The position numbers and the translations under genes are program-made. A model generated the notes under the pieces. It was not told the origin of the DNA and ran no database searches. It saw nothing but the letters and a program-made list of their open reading frames with translations. A stretch of DNA of 64,000 bases from an uncultured Christensenella sp. (GTDB lineage: Bacteria > Bacillota > Clostridia > Christensenellales > UBA3700): positions 1 to 64,000 of the forward strand of contig CASEHD010000001.1 of NCBI GenBank assembly GCA_949287655.1, read 5' to 3'. Positions 34,997-43,611 of the stretch are shown here, piece after piece (within the stretch, counting starts at the first letter, position 1; each line of letters starts with the position of its first letter).

Positions 34997-35145
34997 ATAA
35001 ATCCTCTTTCTTTTTCGTACCGCTGAATAAGATCTTCGGGCACGGTCTTTGCTTTTCGCGCCGCCCGCCGGATCTTATAAGCCTTATTTTTCTTTTCTGC
35101 GAACCGGCGGTGCGATCAGCCGGTTAAAAGCGCCCGTTACCTGCT

Positions 35146-35775
35146 TTATTCCAGCGCGCCGAATATCTTTTCGACGAGCGGCTTTATATCCTGCGCCTTA
35201 GTCTTTAAACTTACTTTGTTAACGATAAGCCTTGCCGAAACGTCGCATATTTCTTCGAGTACAGTAAGTCCGTTTTCCTTCAGCGTCTTGCCGCTTTCTA
35301 CGATATCGAGTATCACGTCCGAAAGACCGACGATGGGTCCCAGTTCTATCGAGCCATGCAGCGTGATTATCTCAACGTTCTGCCCTTTGCTTTCAAAATA
35401 TCTGCGCGCGATGTTGCCGTACTTTGTCGCGACCTTCAGCCCCGTCTTGTCGGTAAGGTCGAAACCGGGATACCCGGCGACCGCCAGGCGGCATTTCGCA
35501 AAACCCAGGTCGGCGAGCTCATAGACGTCCGCGCCGTCTTCCATAAGCGTGTCCTTTCCGACCACGCCGATATCCGCAACGCCGCGCTCTACGTATATCG
35601 GCACGTCGCTGGGCTTTACGAATATAAATTTGTATTTACCGCTCGCGTCGGTAAGCACCAGCTTGCGGGTCGGCTCAAGAATGTTCGCGCAGTCTATGCC
35701 GCACCTTTGCAAAAGCTCTGCCGACTTTTCGGCAAGCCTGCCTTTCGCAAGCGCAAATGTAACCGTTTTATCCAT
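35146..35775 (-). CDS. hisG: ATP phosphoribosyltransferase, short form
   Basis: The first step: PRPP plus ATP to phosphoribosyl-ATP. The 209 residues match the short HisG that lacks the regulatory domain and needs HisZ, which is the gene just upstream. Motifs include ALAKGRLAEKSAELL, VADIGVVGKDTL and the PRPP loop region VGLSDVILDIVESGKTL. Confidence 0.96.
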   Translation of the reverse strand: MDKTVTFALAKGRLAEKSAELLQRCGIDCANILEPTRKLVLTDASGKYKFIFVKPSDVPIYVERGVADIGVVGKDTLMEDGADVYELADLGFAKCRLAVAGYPGFDLTDKTGLKVATKYGNIARRYFESKGQNVEIITLHGSIELGPIVGLSDVILDIVESGKTLKENGLTVLEEICDVSARLIVNKVSLKTKAQDIKPLVEKIFGALE

Positions 35776-35779
35776 ATGA

Positions 35780-36973
35780 TTATTTCCTCATAAAAATGCA
35801 GCGGGGTTTGTCTCCGCGAAAATAAATCGCCTTTTTTATACCGTTATTTTCAGCATATTCCTTGACTTCGCTTTCCTTGCATACTGAAAGGTTGACGACG
35901 TAATTGCCTTCCGCGACCAGTCCGCGGACATAGGAAAGCTCTTCTGCTATACCGTCCTCGTCGCAGCCGACCGCGACGTCTCTCGACTCTCTTACCGGCA
36001 TCTTGCCCGCACCCGAAAGCGCGAGAAGAAGCATATCTGAGCCAATCGCGAAACCCACGCTGGGGATATCCCTGTCAAAGCTGTCGCAAAGGTGATCGTA
36101 TCTGCCGCCCGAAAGGATCGAAGACCCGACCCCTTCGCACATACCTTTAAAGACAATGCCGCTGTAATATGACATTTCGCCGACCAGCGAAAGATCGTAG
36201 CTGACGTATTTGTCATACCCCTGCGCCTTTAAGATCCCGTCCAGTTTTCTGAGCGTCTTTACCGCGTCTTTCATATCGTCGTTCACGCAATATTTTTCGG
36301 CTTCGTCGAAAACTTCAGAGCCGCCGAAAAGCATCGGCATTTTGAGTATGCGTTCCTGTTCCTCTCTGGTAAGCCCGGTCTTTTTCGCAAAAAGCTGCTC
36401 TCCGATCGAATTCTTGCTTTCGACAAGCCCGGCAAGTTCTTTTCTTTCTTCGTCCGAAAGTTCGAGAGAAGAAAGAAGTCCTTTGAAAAAACCTACATGA
36501 CCGATGTCGATTATAAAATCTTCGAGTCCCGCTTCCATAAGACTTTCTATAGCGAGTGAGACGACCTCGGCGTCGTAACAAACGCCGCTCGCGCCCATAA
36601 GTTCTATACCGACCTGAGAGAATTCTCTCGTTCCGACCCCCTGTGAGAAACGGAACATCTTACCGCGGTAACAGAATTTGTACTTGCCTTCGGGTATCTT
36701 TGTGGAAACAATACGCGAGATCGGCATCGTCATGTCCGGACGGAGCACGAGAAGTGAACCGTCGTAGTCTGTCAGCTTAAACAACCTGTTCATATTGACT
36801 TTTCCCGCGCCCGCAGAATAGAGGTCGCCGTATTCCAGCACCGGCGTGTCTATCTGATTGTAACCATAGCGAGCAAAACAGTCGAGGAGCTGACGCTCTA
36901 TCTTGTTTTTTGCGTAGCACTGCCTCGTCAATACGTCGCTGACGCCCTGCGGTTGTCTGAATTTTTTAGTCAT
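35780..36973 (-). CDS. hisZ: ATP phosphoribosyltransferase regulatory subunit
   Basis: A paralogue of histidyl-tRNA synthetase that assembles with short HisG and carries the histidine-feedback site. The 397 residues keep class II motif 2 (RYGGKMF-like, here CYRGKMFRFSQGVGTREFSQ) and lack a clear anticodon-binding domain. The second HisRS-type signature is altered (GGRYDHLCDSF). Location at the head of a his operon with short hisG argues against a true HisRS. Confidence 0.92.
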   Translation of the reverse strand: MTKKFRQPQGVSDVLTRQCYAKNKIERQLLDCFARYGYNQIDTPVLEYGDLYSAGAGKVNMNRLFKLTDYDGSLLVLRPDMTMPISRIVSTKIPEGKYKFCYRGKMFRFSQGVGTREFSQVGIELMGASGVCYDAEVVSLAIESLMEAGLEDFIIDIGHVGFFKGLLSSLELSDEERKELAGLVESKNSIGEQLFAKKTGLTREEQERILKMPMLFGGSEVFDEAEKYCVNDDMKDAVKTLRKLDGILKAQGYDKYVSYDLSLVGEMSYYSGIVFKGMCEGVGSSILSGGRYDHLCDSFDRDIPSVGFAIGSDMLLLALSGAGKMPVRESRDVAVGCDEDGIAEELSYVRGLVAEGNYVVNLSVCKESEVKEYAENNGIKKAIYFRGDKPRCIFMRK

Positions 36974-37002
36974 AAATTCACCTTTCGCTTATATTTAAAA
37001 TA

Positions 37003-37031
37003 ATTATATAATAAAAAAAGCTAATAGTCTA
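37003..37031 (-). promoter_or_regulatory. Promoter of the histidine operon
   Basis: On the minus strand TAGACT (37031-37026), 17 bases, then a perfect TATAAT (37008-37003). It is about 30 bases before hisZ, which has AAAGGTG as ribosome site. No T-box or attenuator peptide is seen between them. Confidence 0.6.
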
Positions 37032-37131
37032 TTAAAACGCGCTAAATAGGAAAATATACGTATTTCCGCGTTGCTTTTAACCGATATATTTATAAAATTA
37101 CACTTATTTTAGAATAGTTTAAAACCTTAAT

Positions 37132-39120
37132 TTAAGTCATTGATATATTTTTTGCCTTATTTAAGAACTCTTTTATCCTTGGATTTTCCAGTTTGCCTCT
37201 GTTTTCAGGCTTAAACATCTCTTCAAGATATCTTCTGCTCCTCTCAAGAAGTTTCTTGTCGATGAGCGCTCCGCCGGCGCCGCCGCTCTGACGGAAGCCG
37301 AGAAAATCGCCGTAACCTCTTATCCTCGCGTCCTCTTCCGCTATCGCAAATCCGTCCGGGTTATCGCATAGTATTTTAAGTCTTTCGCACTCGTCGCTTT
37401 TAAGCGTATGCAGAAAGCAGTAAGAAGTCTGACCGCTTCTTCTTCCGACTCTCCCTCTGAGCTGATGCAGCGACGCAAGGCCGAAACGGTCTGCGTTCAT
37501 CACGCATATGACAGTTGCATCCTTGCTGTCTATTCCTACCTCTACCACGCTGGTCGCTACAAGCACGTTGTATTCTCCCGCATAGAACGCCGCCATCACC
37601 TTTTCTTTCGCTTCGTCCTTCATCCCTCCGTAGACGAGACCGACTGAAAGATCCGAAAACACGCCGTCCTTGACCTCTTCATAAACCGTTTTTGCAGAGC
37701 TGACTTCAAGTCCTTCACTGTCCTCTACGAGCGGACAGACGATATACGCCTGTTCGCCGCTTTCACAACGTTCCTTTACAAAGCCGAACATAGCCTTTTC
37801 CTTTTCCGCAGGCACGACAAAAGTCTTCGGATACTCCTCAATCGTCTTTCTGCTCTCGATCGCGCTGACGTCTACATCCCCGTATTCGCCGAGGGCGAGC
37901 ACACGCGGGATCGGGGTCGCGCTCATTATCGCGACGTCGACGGAAAGCGCCTTATTTTCAAGAAGGCTTTTCTGCCTTACGCCGAATTTATGCAGCTCGT
38001 CGATAACGATATATCCGAGGTCTGAAAATTCCACCTTGTCGCTTATCACCGCATGCGTGCCGATGACGATATCGGCGTCGCCTTTCTTTATATCGTTATA
38101 TATACTCTTCTTTTCCGCCTGCGACAGACTGCCGGCGAGAAACGCGCACTTTATTCCGAAAGGCGAAAGCAGCTTCACCGCGTTGTCGTAGTGTTGTCTC
38201 GCCAGAATTTCGGTCGGAGCCATCAGCGCGGACTGATATCCGCACCTCACCGCATACGCCATCGTTATCAACGCAACGATCGTCTTACCGCACCCGACGT
38301 CGCCGAGGAGCATCCTGTTCATCCTCTTGCCGCTTTTCAGATCGTCCATAATTTCACGTATCGCGCTTTTCTGCGACGGCGACAACTTAAACGGGAGCGA
38401 CGCAACCAGATCGTCCATAACGTGAACGTCGGCTTTGTATACCCTCGTCTTTTTTCCGCTTTCGCCTTCTTTCGCCAGTCTGTAAGCGCAAAGCTTCGCG
38501 GTCAGCTCTTCGAGCGCAAGCCTTCTCCTGCCGATATACGCCGTCCTCTTGTCGAGCGGAACGTGCGCGTATCTGTACGCGTCCTCAAGCGGCATAAGGT
38601 CTCCGCTTTCAAGGAGCGGCTCTACTCTGCATTTTTCAACGGCGTCCGCCGTGATCTTCCTCATAACGGATTGCTGAATAAGTCCTCTCGTCGCATATAT
38701 CGGAACGATACCTCTCAGGCGATCGCCTTCCTCAGGCTCGAACCCCGGGTTTACTATCTCTGCCCTTCCGTCTTTTTTGGAGACCTTGCCCCAGACGGTA
38801 TACCTTCTTCCTTCTTCGAGATTGGACCTCAGATACGGCGCGTTGAACCAGACCAGACGCGCGGTCGCGTTCACGGTCTTAAGTTCCGCCCTGAAAAAAT
38901 TTAAACCGGCGCGCACTCTCGCGAGTTTTGTAAGTCTGATCAGCTCTCCTTTCAAAAGTACGTATTCGCCGTGCCCGGCGGTCGCAAGATCGCCTTCTTT
39001 CGTCATATCCCAGTATGTCTTCGGAAGAAAGTCGAGAAGGCTTCTTTCGTCGTTTATGCCCAGTCCGGCAAGTTTTAAGAGCGTTTTTTCGCCCACGCCT
39101 TTAAGTTCTGTCAGTTTCAT
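37132..39120 (-). CDS. recG: ATP-dependent DNA helicase RecG
   Basis: Remodels stalled forks and Holliday junctions. 662 residues from MKLTELKGVG, with AGAGGCG upstream; the frame runs on further but without a ribosome site. A wedge/OB domain (about 40-160) precedes helicase motifs I (LLGDVGCGKTIVAL), II (IDELHKFG, where most RecG have DEQH), III (MSATPIPR) and VI (LHQLRGRVGR). It ends the fakA transcription unit, as in Bacillus. Confidence 0.95.
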   Translation of the reverse strand: MKLTELKGVGEKTLLKLAGLGINDERSLLDFLPKTYWDMTKEGDLATAGHGEYVLLKGELIRLTKLARVRAGLNFFRAELKTVNATARLVWFNAPYLRSNLEEGRRYTVWGKVSKKDGRAEIVNPGFEPEEGDRLRGIVPIYATRGLIQQSVMRKITADAVEKCRVEPLLESGDLMPLEDAYRYAHVPLDKRTAYIGRRRLALEELTAKLCAYRLAKEGESGKKTRVYKADVHVMDDLVASLPFKLSPSQKSAIREIMDDLKSGKRMNRMLLGDVGCGKTIVALITMAYAVRCGYQSALMAPTEILARQHYDNAVKLLSPFGIKCAFLAGSLSQAEKKSIYNDIKKGDADIVIGTHAVISDKVEFSDLGYIVIDELHKFGVRQKSLLENKALSVDVAIMSATPIPRVLALGEYGDVDVSAIESRKTIEEYPKTFVVPAEKEKAMFGFVKERCESGEQAYIVCPLVEDSEGLEVSSAKTVYEEVKDGVFSDLSVGLVYGGMKDEAKEKVMAAFYAGEYNVLVATSVVEVGIDSKDATVICVMNADRFGLASLHQLRGRVGRRSGQTSYCFLHTLKSDECERLKILCDNPDGFAIAEEDARIRGYGDFLGFRQSGGAGGALIDKKLLERSRRYLEEMFKPENRGKLENPRIKEFLNKAKNISMT

Positions 39121-39189
39121 ATCGCCTCTGCGGCTTCCGCCGCAAGCCGAAAAATCCCCCTCGTAATCGCAAAAAGGATTATCCGTAAT

Positions 39190-39218
39190 AAAATAAAAAC
39201 TCCGCAGTCGCGGAGTTT
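39190..39218 (-). terminator. Terminator after fakA
   Basis: On the minus strand AAACTCCGC pairs with GCGGAGTTT around a four-base loop, followed by a T-rich tail. It may separate fakA from recG, so recG could have its own start or depend on read-through. Confidence 0.75.
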
Positions 39219-39244
39219 GATCGTTTACACAAGACCCGTCCGCA

Positions 39245-40876
39245 TTATTCGACGGATACCATATAATAGTAATGAGGCTGTCCGCCGTTGTAGCAGACCA
39301 CTTCGCAATCGTCAAAACGATCTTCGAGCTTTTCGACGAGTTCGTTCGCCTCCTTCTCGTTGACGTCGTGACCGTAATAGACGGTTATCACCTCTCCGTC
39401 GTCGCCTTTCAATTTATTGACGAGATCAATGACTGCGCCGTTTATGCTGTCCGCTTTGGAGACGATCTTCTTGCTGTCAAGCCCGATATAGTCGCCTTCG
39501 GCTATCTTGAAGCCGTCCAGCTCGGTCGTTCTTATCGCCTTGGTGACCTCTCCGCATTTTATGCGCCTGAACGCATCGGTCATCTCCTCGACGTTCGTGT
39601 TCACATCGAGAGACGGATCGAAAACTATCGCCGCGCTGATGCCTTCCGGCACCTCGGTCGTAGGCAGCACGACGCATCTCTTTTTGGTAAGCTCTTTGAC
39701 GCGTTCGGCAGCCATTATTATGTTCTTGTTGTTGGGAAGGATTATCACATTGTCCGCATTGACCTTTTCGACCGCGTGCAAAATGTCCTCTACGCTCGGG
39801 TTCATCGTCTGACCGCCTTCAATGACCTCGTCTACGGTCAGCTCTTTGAACATCGCCGCAACGCCTTCTCCCGCGCATACCGAAACCATGCCGATGGGTT
39901 TCTTGTTCGCTTCGCGCGCCTTGACGAGCGCACGGTGCTGTTCAAGCATGTTTTCTATCTTTATCTTGTCCAGCTCGCCCAGTTGCAACGCGTAATAAAG
40001 CGCGCGGTTGGGAGTGTTGGTATGCACGTGCACCTTAACGAGATTGATGTCACCGATAACTATGACGCAATCGCCGATTGCCATAAGCTTGTCGCGCAAC
40101 TTTTCGATATCTTCGTCCGTAACGTGCTTTTTCAGATTGATTATGAAATATTCCGTGCAATATGCGTATTTGATATTGTCAAGGTCGTGTTCGTCGTTGC
40201 CAACCGTGTCCAGCTGAGGAAGCACCGCCTTGTGCTCGTCTTCGCCGTCCTCGGGCTGAGCGATCTCAATGCCCGCAAGCGCTTTGTAAAAGCCTTCGAA
40301 AACGTATAAAAGCCCCTGTCCGCCTGCGTCCACTACCCCCGCTTTTTTGAGCACCGGCAGCATTTCAGGGGTCTGTTTAAGAATCTCTTCGCCCTTTGCG
40401 ATAAGCGCGGGAAAAAACGTGAGGAACGACGAGTTTTTCGCCGCTACCGACTGAGCGTTTTCAGCCATATATCTGATGACGGTGAGAACCGTGCCTTCCT
40501 TGGGCTTCGTGACCGCGCTGTACGCAACGTCGCGCGCGCTGTGCAAAGCTACCGCAAATTCCTTTGTCGTTATCGTCTTTTCGTCGCTGAGCGCCCTGGC
40601 CAGACCTTTAATTATCTGGGAAAGGATAACGCCGGAATTACCTCTCGCTCCTTTCAACGCACCGCGCGAAAAATCTATCAGTATCTGCGAGCAGTCTCCC
40701 TGCAGATTTTCTATCTCTTTAACGGCGGAAGCAAGGGTAAGCGACATATTCGTACCCGTATCGCCGTCAGGCACAGGGAAGACGTTCAGAGCGTCAACCT
40801 CCGCCTTATGAAGCTGAAGATTCCTGTATCCGCCGAGGAACATCTCTTTCAGCTTAGTACTGTCTATAACTTTCAT
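39245..40876 (-). CDS. fakA: Fatty acid kinase A-type DAK2/DegV-like protein
   Basis: YloV family. FakA phosphorylates exogenous fatty acids held by a FakB protein. 543 residues. The N-terminal DAK2 kinase domain (about 8-200) contains NVFPVPDGDTGTNM (metal-binding aspartates) and GARGNSGVILSQI. The middle domain and the DegV-like C-terminal domain follow. ATG 40876 is chosen over an adjacent TTG; GGAGA is upstream. It follows yloU, the usual partner. Confidence 0.93.
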   Translation of the reverse strand: MKVIDSTKLKEMFLGGYRNLQLHKAEVDALNVFPVPDGDTGTNMSLTLASAVKEIENLQGDCSQILIDFSRGALKGARGNSGVILSQIIKGLARALSDEKTITTKEFAVALHSARDVAYSAVTKPKEGTVLTVIRYMAENAQSVAAKNSSFLTFFPALIAKGEEILKQTPEMLPVLKKAGVVDAGGQGLLYVFEGFYKALAGIEIAQPEDGEDEHKAVLPQLDTVGNDEHDLDNIKYAYCTEYFIINLKKHVTDEDIEKLRDKLMAIGDCVIVIGDINLVKVHVHTNTPNRALYYALQLGELDKIKIENMLEQHRALVKAREANKKPIGMVSVCAGEGVAAMFKELTVDEVIEGGQTMNPSVEDILHAVEKVNADNVIILPNNKNIIMAAERVKELTKKRCVVLPTTEVPEGISAAIVFDPSLDVNTNVEEMTDAFRRIKCGEVTKAIRTTELDGFKIAEGDYIGLDSKKIVSKADSINGAVIDLVNKLKGDDGEVITVYYGHDVNEKEANELVEKLEDRFDDCEVVCYNGGQPHYYYMVSVE

Positions 40877-40890
40877 CAATTTTTCTCCAT

Positions 40891-41241
40891 TTAAAGTCTC
40901 ACGCCGACGACGTTTACCACAATCCCGCTCACACGCATGCCCGTGTAAGTCTCTACGTCATACTTTACGGTGCTGCGAACGGAATCACAGACCGCTTCCA
41001 CATTTACGCCGTCTCTGAGAACCACATACAACTCAAGATATATCTTGTTATTCACCGTCTCAACCTTTACGCCTTTTCCCGCGGGCTGTTTATTGAACAG
41101 CTCAACGAGACTGTCGGTGAGACGTCTTGAAACCAAATCCACTATACCGTAACAATCGGCGGCAGAATAATGCGCCGTCATTGCGAGGGCGCTGTCAGAA
41201 ATAGTTATTCTTCCAAATCTGTTTGTTGTCTTTACTGCCAT
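40891..41241 (-). CDS. yloU: Asp23/Gls24-family protein YloU
   Basis: 116 residues of the alkaline-shock family: ITISDSALAMTAHYSAADCYGIV, KGVKVETVNNKIYLELYVVL, and VCDSVRSTVKYDVETYTGM. Members are small proteins at the membrane or envelope linked to stress; the role of this one is not defined. It precedes fakA by 14 bases. No ribosome site is present, in keeping with the promoter position. Confidence 0.92.
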   Translation of the reverse strand: MAVKTTNRFGRITISDSALAMTAHYSAADCYGIVDLVSRRLTDSLVELFNKQPAGKGVKVETVNNKIYLELYVVLRDGVNVEAVCDSVRSTVKYDVETYTGMRVSGIVVNVVGVRL

Positions 41242-41247
41242 AACTTT

Positions 41248-41276
41248 ATATTACACGAATAACTCGACTTTTGCAA
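41248..41276 (-). promoter_or_regulatory. Promoter of yloU-fakA, likely leaderless
   Basis: On the minus strand TTGCAA (41276-41271), 17 bases, TAATAT (41253-41248). Only six bases lie between the -10 box and the ATG, the same geometry as at nadD. Confidence 0.65.
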
Positions 41277-41601
41277 GTGTTTACTTATATATAAATATAC
41301 GCATAGTTACCGAAAACTAACACTTTTTGCAAAAAAGAGGATTTTCAGAACGAAAATTTATAAAAAAATAGACGTTTTCACACATGCCAACGTCGATTTT
41401 TCAGCACAAAAAATAGAATATATTTGACTTAAAACCCCGTTGCGGCGAATATAAACCGCGCTAAAAAACGAAAATAACGACAAGATCGTAATTTTGCCGA
41501 TAAGTTTTTCCTTGCCGGCAAAAGCTGCGCGGCTATGCGCCCCATGTACGAGATATAAGCACCGAATTATAAAAAAAAATTTAAAACAGGGTCGAAAATT
41601 G
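41277..41601. other. Divergent intergenic region between yloU and rpmB
   Basis: AT-rich, no gene. An imperfect inverted repeat (GACGTTTTC and AACGTC, 41371-41395) is the only structure noticed. Confidence 0.4.
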
Positions 41602-41630
41602 TTGCGTTATTTAAATTTAAATGCTAATAT
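41602..41630 (+). promoter_or_regulatory. Promoter of rpmB
   Basis: TTGCGT (41602-41607), 17 bases, TAATAT (41625-41630), about 35 bases before the rpmB start. Confidence 0.5.
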
Positions 41631-41665
41631 ATTTAGGCAACGAATAAGTCAGGAGGGATTTTTCT

Positions 41666-41872
41666 ATGTCCAAAGTATGCAGTATTTGTGGTAAAGGTCA
41701 GCAAAGCGGCAACAAGGTCAGCCACTCTAACCGTAAATATAGAAGAGCATGGGGAGCTAACGTCCAGAAGGTAGACTTTATCGACGAAACCGGCAAACAG
41801 GTCAAAGGCTACGTCTGCACGAGATGCCTCAGAACGATGAACAAGGCAGATAAAACCGAATCCAACGACTGA
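41666..41872 (+). CDS. rpmB: 50S ribosomal protein L28
   Basis: A 68-residue L28 with the zinc-type cysteine pairs CSICGK (N-terminal) and CTRCLR (C-terminal). VSHSNRKYRRAWGANVQKV is the rRNA-contact segment. AGGAGGG lies upstream. It is the only plus-strand gene of the yloC-recG block, as in B. subtilis. Confidence 0.97.
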   Translation: MSKVCSICGKGQQSGNKVSHSNRKYRRAWGANVQKVDFIDETGKQVKGYVCTRCLRTMNKADKTESND

Positions 41873-41893
41873 TTTATATTGAACGGTAAACCG

Positions 41894-41920
41894 CGGACGC
41901 TTAAAAGGCGTCCGTTTTTT
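41894..41920 (+). terminator. Terminator of rpmB
   Basis: CGGACGC (41894-41900) pairs with GCGTCCG (41908-41914), followed by six T residues. Confidence 0.9.
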
Positions 41921-42343
41921 ATGTAAATCATACAAAATCAACGTTTTTATTGATTTTATTTTCACGACGTTTCATTGTTTTTGCATCAGCAATGCGTATT
42001 TTATTTTATGTCACGGCGATTTATATTTAAAGACTGATTCAAGGCGGCTTTTTCATCAGATCGTGCGTAAAATCACAATGAACGCGACCGGGTTTTATAC
42101 ATCCCGCAAGTGCGGCACCTGAATAAACATACCCGCGTAAATCATCCGAAAACATACATTTCAGGTAAATTGCAATATTATTTAACCTGCGTAAACACTA
42201 TCAATAGTCACGGATCAACAGCCTCATGTTGACGTTTTATTACTCCGGGCGAGCGCATTAACGACATATCATTATCCACGATTATTATTATATATCGCAA
42301 TGTTTTCATTTTGCAGACGTTTTCGCCGTCAGGACGGTAAATA
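41921..42343. other. Non-coding stretch between rpmB and spoVM
   Basis: No open frame with a ribosome site is seen. CCGTCctGACGG just after the spoVM stop (about 42327-42340) could be a weak hairpin. Otherwise I see nothing. Confidence 0.4.
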
Positions 42344-42421
42344 TCACTTTCTCCCCTGCCTGCAAAACAGTCTCAAAATGCTTTTAACGATCCTGGGCGG
42401 ATTGATACAATAAATCCTCAT
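42344..42421 (-). CDS. spoVM: Stage V sporulation protein M-like peptide
   Basis: A 25-codon gene with a near-perfect AAGGAGGTG 4 bases before ATG 42421 and TGA at 42346-42344. The peptide begins MRIYCINPPRIVKSILRLF. Against B. subtilis SpoVM (26 residues), Y4, I6, P9, I15 and R17 are identical and K2/R, F3/I, K10/R, F11/I are conservative. SpoVM is an amphipathic helix that marks the convex forespore membrane and recruits SpoIVA for coat assembly. Its place between rpe and rpmB is the same as in Bacillus. Too short for usual gene finders. Confidence 0.8.
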   Translation of the reverse strand: MRIYCINPPRIVKSILRLFCRQGRK

Positions 42422-42966
42422 AAAACACCTCCTTGCGGTCTGCTTTCATAATATGCCGCTAAATTACACTTCGTTACACAACCTGCTTTTTAGCGCGTCA
42501 CTCTCTTTTTTGGTTTTAATTTATACTTAATAATAATTAATGCTAATAAATAATAATATTAATAGTATCGGTATCTAATTTGTCGTTCATATAAAACGTC
42601 ATTTCCGGCAGTAGTAACCTTTCGGAATTATTAAAATTGTATTTTTAATTATTTTCAATGTTTTAATGTCTCCCGATCGGATATCGCGCGCGGATTAAGT
42701 TCGATATCCGAGAGCGCAGACAAGTGAATTTTGCGTATAAAAAACGCGCCGTCTCTTTTTTTGCAAAGACAACGCGTTGATCTTACATTTATTAAAACCG
42801 CATATCCGATACCGTTTCAGACACTCAGACCCTTTAAAGTACCGTCGTACCTGCCGGCGTTAAAGTCTTAAACAAGCTTTTTATAATTTCACGTATAAAA
42901 TATCGCTTGTCTTAAACCGTCGATCATATAAAACGTATCGTATAAACGCGTTTTCCTCTGTCCGAT
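42422..42966. other. AT-rich intergenic stretch between spoVM and rpe
   Basis: No gene is seen; thiN, which sits here in B. subtilis, is absent. A 9-bp inverted repeat, CGGATATCG with CGATATCCG, is at 42678-42710. A SigE-like -10 (CATATTAT, minus strand, about 25 bases before the spoVM ribosome site) may drive spoVM, but no convincing -35 was found. Confidence 0.4.
42738..42777 (-). terminator. Probable terminator of the rpe unit
   Basis: On the minus strand ACGCG...CGCGT with an inner GTCT/AGAC pairing is followed by TTTTT. It is about 190 bases after the rpe stop. The stem is imperfect. Confidence 0.45.
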
Positions 42967-43611
42967 TCAAGCTTTGAGACCTTTTATCGCAAGCGCGGGA
43001 TCTTCCGCTTTGAAAACCGCGTTCCCTGCGACCATAACGTCAAGTCCGCGCCTTTTCATTTCCGGCGCGTTGTCCTGCGTTACGCCGCCGTCAAGTTCGA
43101 CAAGAACGCAGGTACCTTTTGTCATCTCTTTAAGTACGGATATTTTTTCCATGACTTCTGGTATAAATTTCTGACCGCCGAAACCGGGGAAAACGCCCAT
43201 AAGCATTACAAGATCGACTTCCCCGAGATATTCTTTCGCGACCTCGCACGGGATATCGGGATTGAGAACAATTCCCGCCTTGGCGCCCGCCGCCTTTATC
43301 TTTACTATCGTACCGTGCGGGTCCTCGCTCGCTTCCGGATGAAAAGTCACCAGGTCCGCGCCTGCCTTGACGAAACGCTCAACATATCTTTCAGGCTTTA
43401 CGATCATCAGATGTACGTCAAGAAACAGCTTCGTATTCCTTCTGAGCGCTTCGACCATTGGCATACCGAACGTGATATTGGGCACAAATTCGCCGTCCAT
43501 TACGTCGCAATGGACCCAGTCCGCATTCCATTTTTCAAGATTTTTTACAGCCTCGCCCATCGCCGCAAAATCGGCGGATAATATGGACGGAGCGACAAGT
43601 ATTTCAGTCAT
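42967..43611 (-). CDS. rpe: Ribulose-phosphate 3-epimerase
   Basis: Interconverts ribulose 5-phosphate and xylulose 5-phosphate. 214 residues from MTEILVAPSILSADF, with GGGAGAAGAG upstream; the longer frame overlaps rsgA deeply. Metal/catalytic residues lie in HCDVMDGEFVPNITFG, LDVHLMI and ELDGGV. GVFPGFGGQ differs slightly from the usual V(N/E)PGFGGQ. It overlaps the end of rsgA by 8 bases. Confidence 0.96.
   Translation of the reverse strand: MTEILVAPSILSADFAAMGEAVKNLEKWNADWVHCDVMDGEFVPNITFGMPMVEALRRNTKLFLDVHLMIVKPERYVERFVKAGADLVTFHPEASEDPHGTIVKIKAAGAKAGIVLNPDIPCEVAKEYLGEVDLVMLMGVFPGFGGQKFIPEVMEKISVLKEMTKGTCVLVELDGGVTQDNAPEMKRRGLDVMVAGNAVFKAEDPALAIKGLKA

Noticed and set aside
35102..35125. 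Terminator between hisD and hisG
   Set aside because: The inverted repeat has a long loop and no T run, and the genes belong to one operon.
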